Assembly (NCBI GenBank): GCA_041302975.1
Contig: JBFYQC010000249.1
Span: forward strand, 1-7,625
DNA length: 7,625 nt
Direction: 5' to 3'
Origin: UBA6183 sp041302975
GTDB lineage: Bacteria; Bacteroidota; Bacteroidia; UKL13-3
In this document: piece after piece, positions 6,332 through 7,625 of the stretch
How positions within the stretch are numbered: position 1 is the first letter of the stretch
How the letters are laid out: every line of letters begins with the position of its first letter
Notes under the pieces: generated by a model
Seen by the model: the letters and a program-made list of their open reading frames with translations, nothing else
What the model was told of the DNA's origin: nothing
Database searches by the model: none
Made by a program: the position numbers and the translations under genes

Positions 6332-7625
6332 ATGATAAGCTATAAATTGCCGCTTATGTTAAAACACCTCACATTAATAACAAGTGCTATTTTAATTAGT
6401 ATGGTTTCGCTAGCACAAATGGGCGAATACCGAAGCACTTCAAATCCTTATTATTGGAAAAACCGAAAGCCTTTTGATGGTTATTGGCAGCAAGATGTGC
6501 ATTACACAATAAAGGTTACGTTGTATGATTCATTAGATGTTGTAGGTGGAAAAGAAGAATTGGTTTATTACAATAATTCTCCTGATACACTTAAAGAAGT
6601 ATACTTTCATTTATACCAAAATGCATTTCTAAAAGGAGGTTATTTACAACAGCTAAACATCTCAAATAACTTTCACCAGAAATTTGGAAAATATGAAGCT
6701 GCTGGCAAAGGAACCGAAATAGAAAGTGTAATTGTAAAACGTATGCGCATGGGGGGGCAGTCGGTTGATGAACAAGGTCAACAAATGGCTGCGGACCCTT
6801 TAATTGAGAAAATTGAAATCAAGCCACAATTAGATTTTAGTATCATGAAGGTGGTATTGGATGAGCCTATATTGCCTAATACATCTCTTTCATTTGAGAT
6901 TAAATTTAAAACATATTTTGATGCTGGTGGAGACCAGCGTAGGCGTATGAAAATTTTTGATGCATACGGAAACAAACATTTTGATGGCGTGCATTGGTAT
7001 CCACGTGTTTGCGTTTACGATAGGAAGTTTGGTTGGGAAACAGATCAACATTTGGGTAAAGAGTTTTATGGTGATTTTGGAACATTTGATGTGCAGCTTA
7101 CCATGCCAAGCCATTATGTTATGGATGCTACGGGTGTGTTAATAAATAGGGAAGAGGTGTTGCCTGCTGATTTGCGTGCAAAACTCGATATAAAAAATTT
7201 TAAAGATAAACCACTTTACGAAAAACCATCTGTAATTACACCTAATGACGGTAACTTTAAAACATGGCGCTTCAGAGCAATAAATGTGCACGATTTTGCC
7301 TGGACAGCGGATCCAACATACCGTATTGGCGAAGTAAATTTAAAATTACCTAATGGTAATACTGTTCAATGTATTTCATTAGCGCAAGAACCTCATGCCG
7401 CACGTTGGCAAGATGCAGCTATATTTGCCGCCAAGGTTATTGATATTTACTCGCGCGATTTTGGTTTGTATGCTTATCCTAAAATGATTGTTGCCGATGC
7501 ACGCGATGGCATGGAGTACCCAATGTTGACATTAGATGGCGGATTATCTCCAGGTTATTACGGTTTGTTTGCACACGAAATTGGTCATAACTGGTTTTTT
7601 GGTATGGTGGGCAATAATGAAACGT
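6332..7625 (+). CDS. Secreted M1 family zinc metallopeptidase (aminopeptidase N-like), 3' end outside window
   Basis: The frame is open from ATG 6332 to the window edge, giving 431 codons with no stop. A signal peptide with a hydrophobic core (about residues 12-26) ends near SLAQ (26-29), predicting export to periplasm or beyond. A beta-rich M1 N-terminal domain follows (VTLYDSLDVVGGKEELVYYNNSPDTL, about 62-87; VHWYPRVCVYD, 220-230). The catalytic domain has GMEYPM (393-398), equivalent to the GAMEN substrate-binding motif, and HEIGHNWFFGM (415-425), where H415 and H419 are zinc ligands and E416 the general base. The third ligand, a glutamate about 18 residues after HEXXH, lies past the edge. 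M1 enzymes remove N-terminal residues from peptides. ATG 6356 (residue 9) is an alternative start giving a more compact signal peptide; both are plausible. Coding DNA includes a G7 tract at 6751-6757. The gene is divergent from the Asp-box protein gene; whether it ends in a sorting domain cannot be seen. Confidence 0.9.
   Translation, partial: MISYKLPLMLKHLTLITSAILISMVSLAQMGEYRSTSNPYYWKNRKPFDGYWQQDVHYTIKVTLYDSLDVVGGKEELVYYNNSPDTLKEVYFHLYQNAFLKGGYLQQLNISNNFHQKFGKYEAAGKGTEIESVIVKRMRMGGQSVDEQGQQMAADPLIEKIEIKPQLDFSIMKVVLDEPILPNTSLSFEIKFKTYFDAGGDQRRRMKIFDAYGNKHFDGVHWYPRVCVYDRKFGWETDQHLGKEFYGDFGTFDVQLTMPSHYVMDATGVLINREEVLPADLRAKLDIKNFKDKPLYEKPSVITPNDGNFKTWRFRAINVHDFAWTADPTYRIGEVNLKLPNGNTVQCISLAQEPHAARWQDAAIFAAKVIDIYSRDFGLYAYPKMIVADARDGMEYPMLTLDGGLSPGYYGLFAHEIGHNWFFGMVGNNET

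Noticed and set aside
6778..7142. Short open frames on both strands inside the M1 peptidase region
   Set aside because: They overlap in other frames a coding region with clear M1 motifs and have no recognisable content.

Overview
The window is AT-rich DNA from the phylum Bacteroidota. The main evidence is two type IX secretion system (T9SS) C-terminal sorting domains, a very large secreted Asp-box/PKD protein of a kind typical of that phylum, and no Shine-Dalgarno sequence clearly better than chance before the genes. Genus cannot be read from the sequence.

Layout: (1) 1-255 (+) is the 3' end of a gene for a secreted or surface protein, ending in a canonical T9SS type A sorting domain, followed by a strong intrinsic terminator (275-313). 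(2) 356-1390 (+) is a complete AI-2E family (PerM/YdiK-like) polytopic membrane protein. (3) 1394-2341 (-) is a complete tRNA uridine(34) hydroxylase, TrhO (YceA family), convergent with the previous gene and separated from it by only 3 bases. (4) 2442-2474 (-) is the intrinsic terminator of the next gene. (5) 2494-6174 (-) is a complete 1226-residue secreted protein: signal peptide, sortilin/BNR-type propeller with at least seven Asp-boxes, PKD domain, jelly-roll (MAM-like) region, and a degenerate T9SS sorting domain. (6) 6175-6331 is an AT-rich divergent intergenic region. (7) 6332 to the right edge (+) is the 5' part of a secreted M1 family zinc metallopeptidase, cut by the window just after its HEXXH motif.

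The genes do not form an obvious pathway. Three of the five products are exported or cell-surface proteins: two have sorting domains and the third has a signal peptide, with its C-terminus out of view. The other two are a membrane transporter-like protein and a tRNA modification enzyme. Gene order changes strand repeatedly, so each gene is probably its own transcription unit. I found no tRNA, rRNA, CRISPR array, insertion sequence, phage gene or recognisable defence system. No previously undescribed system is evident. The most useful second looks are the altered sorting motif in the large protein, the Asp-box layout, the 3-base convergent junction, and a G7 tract in the peptidase gene.
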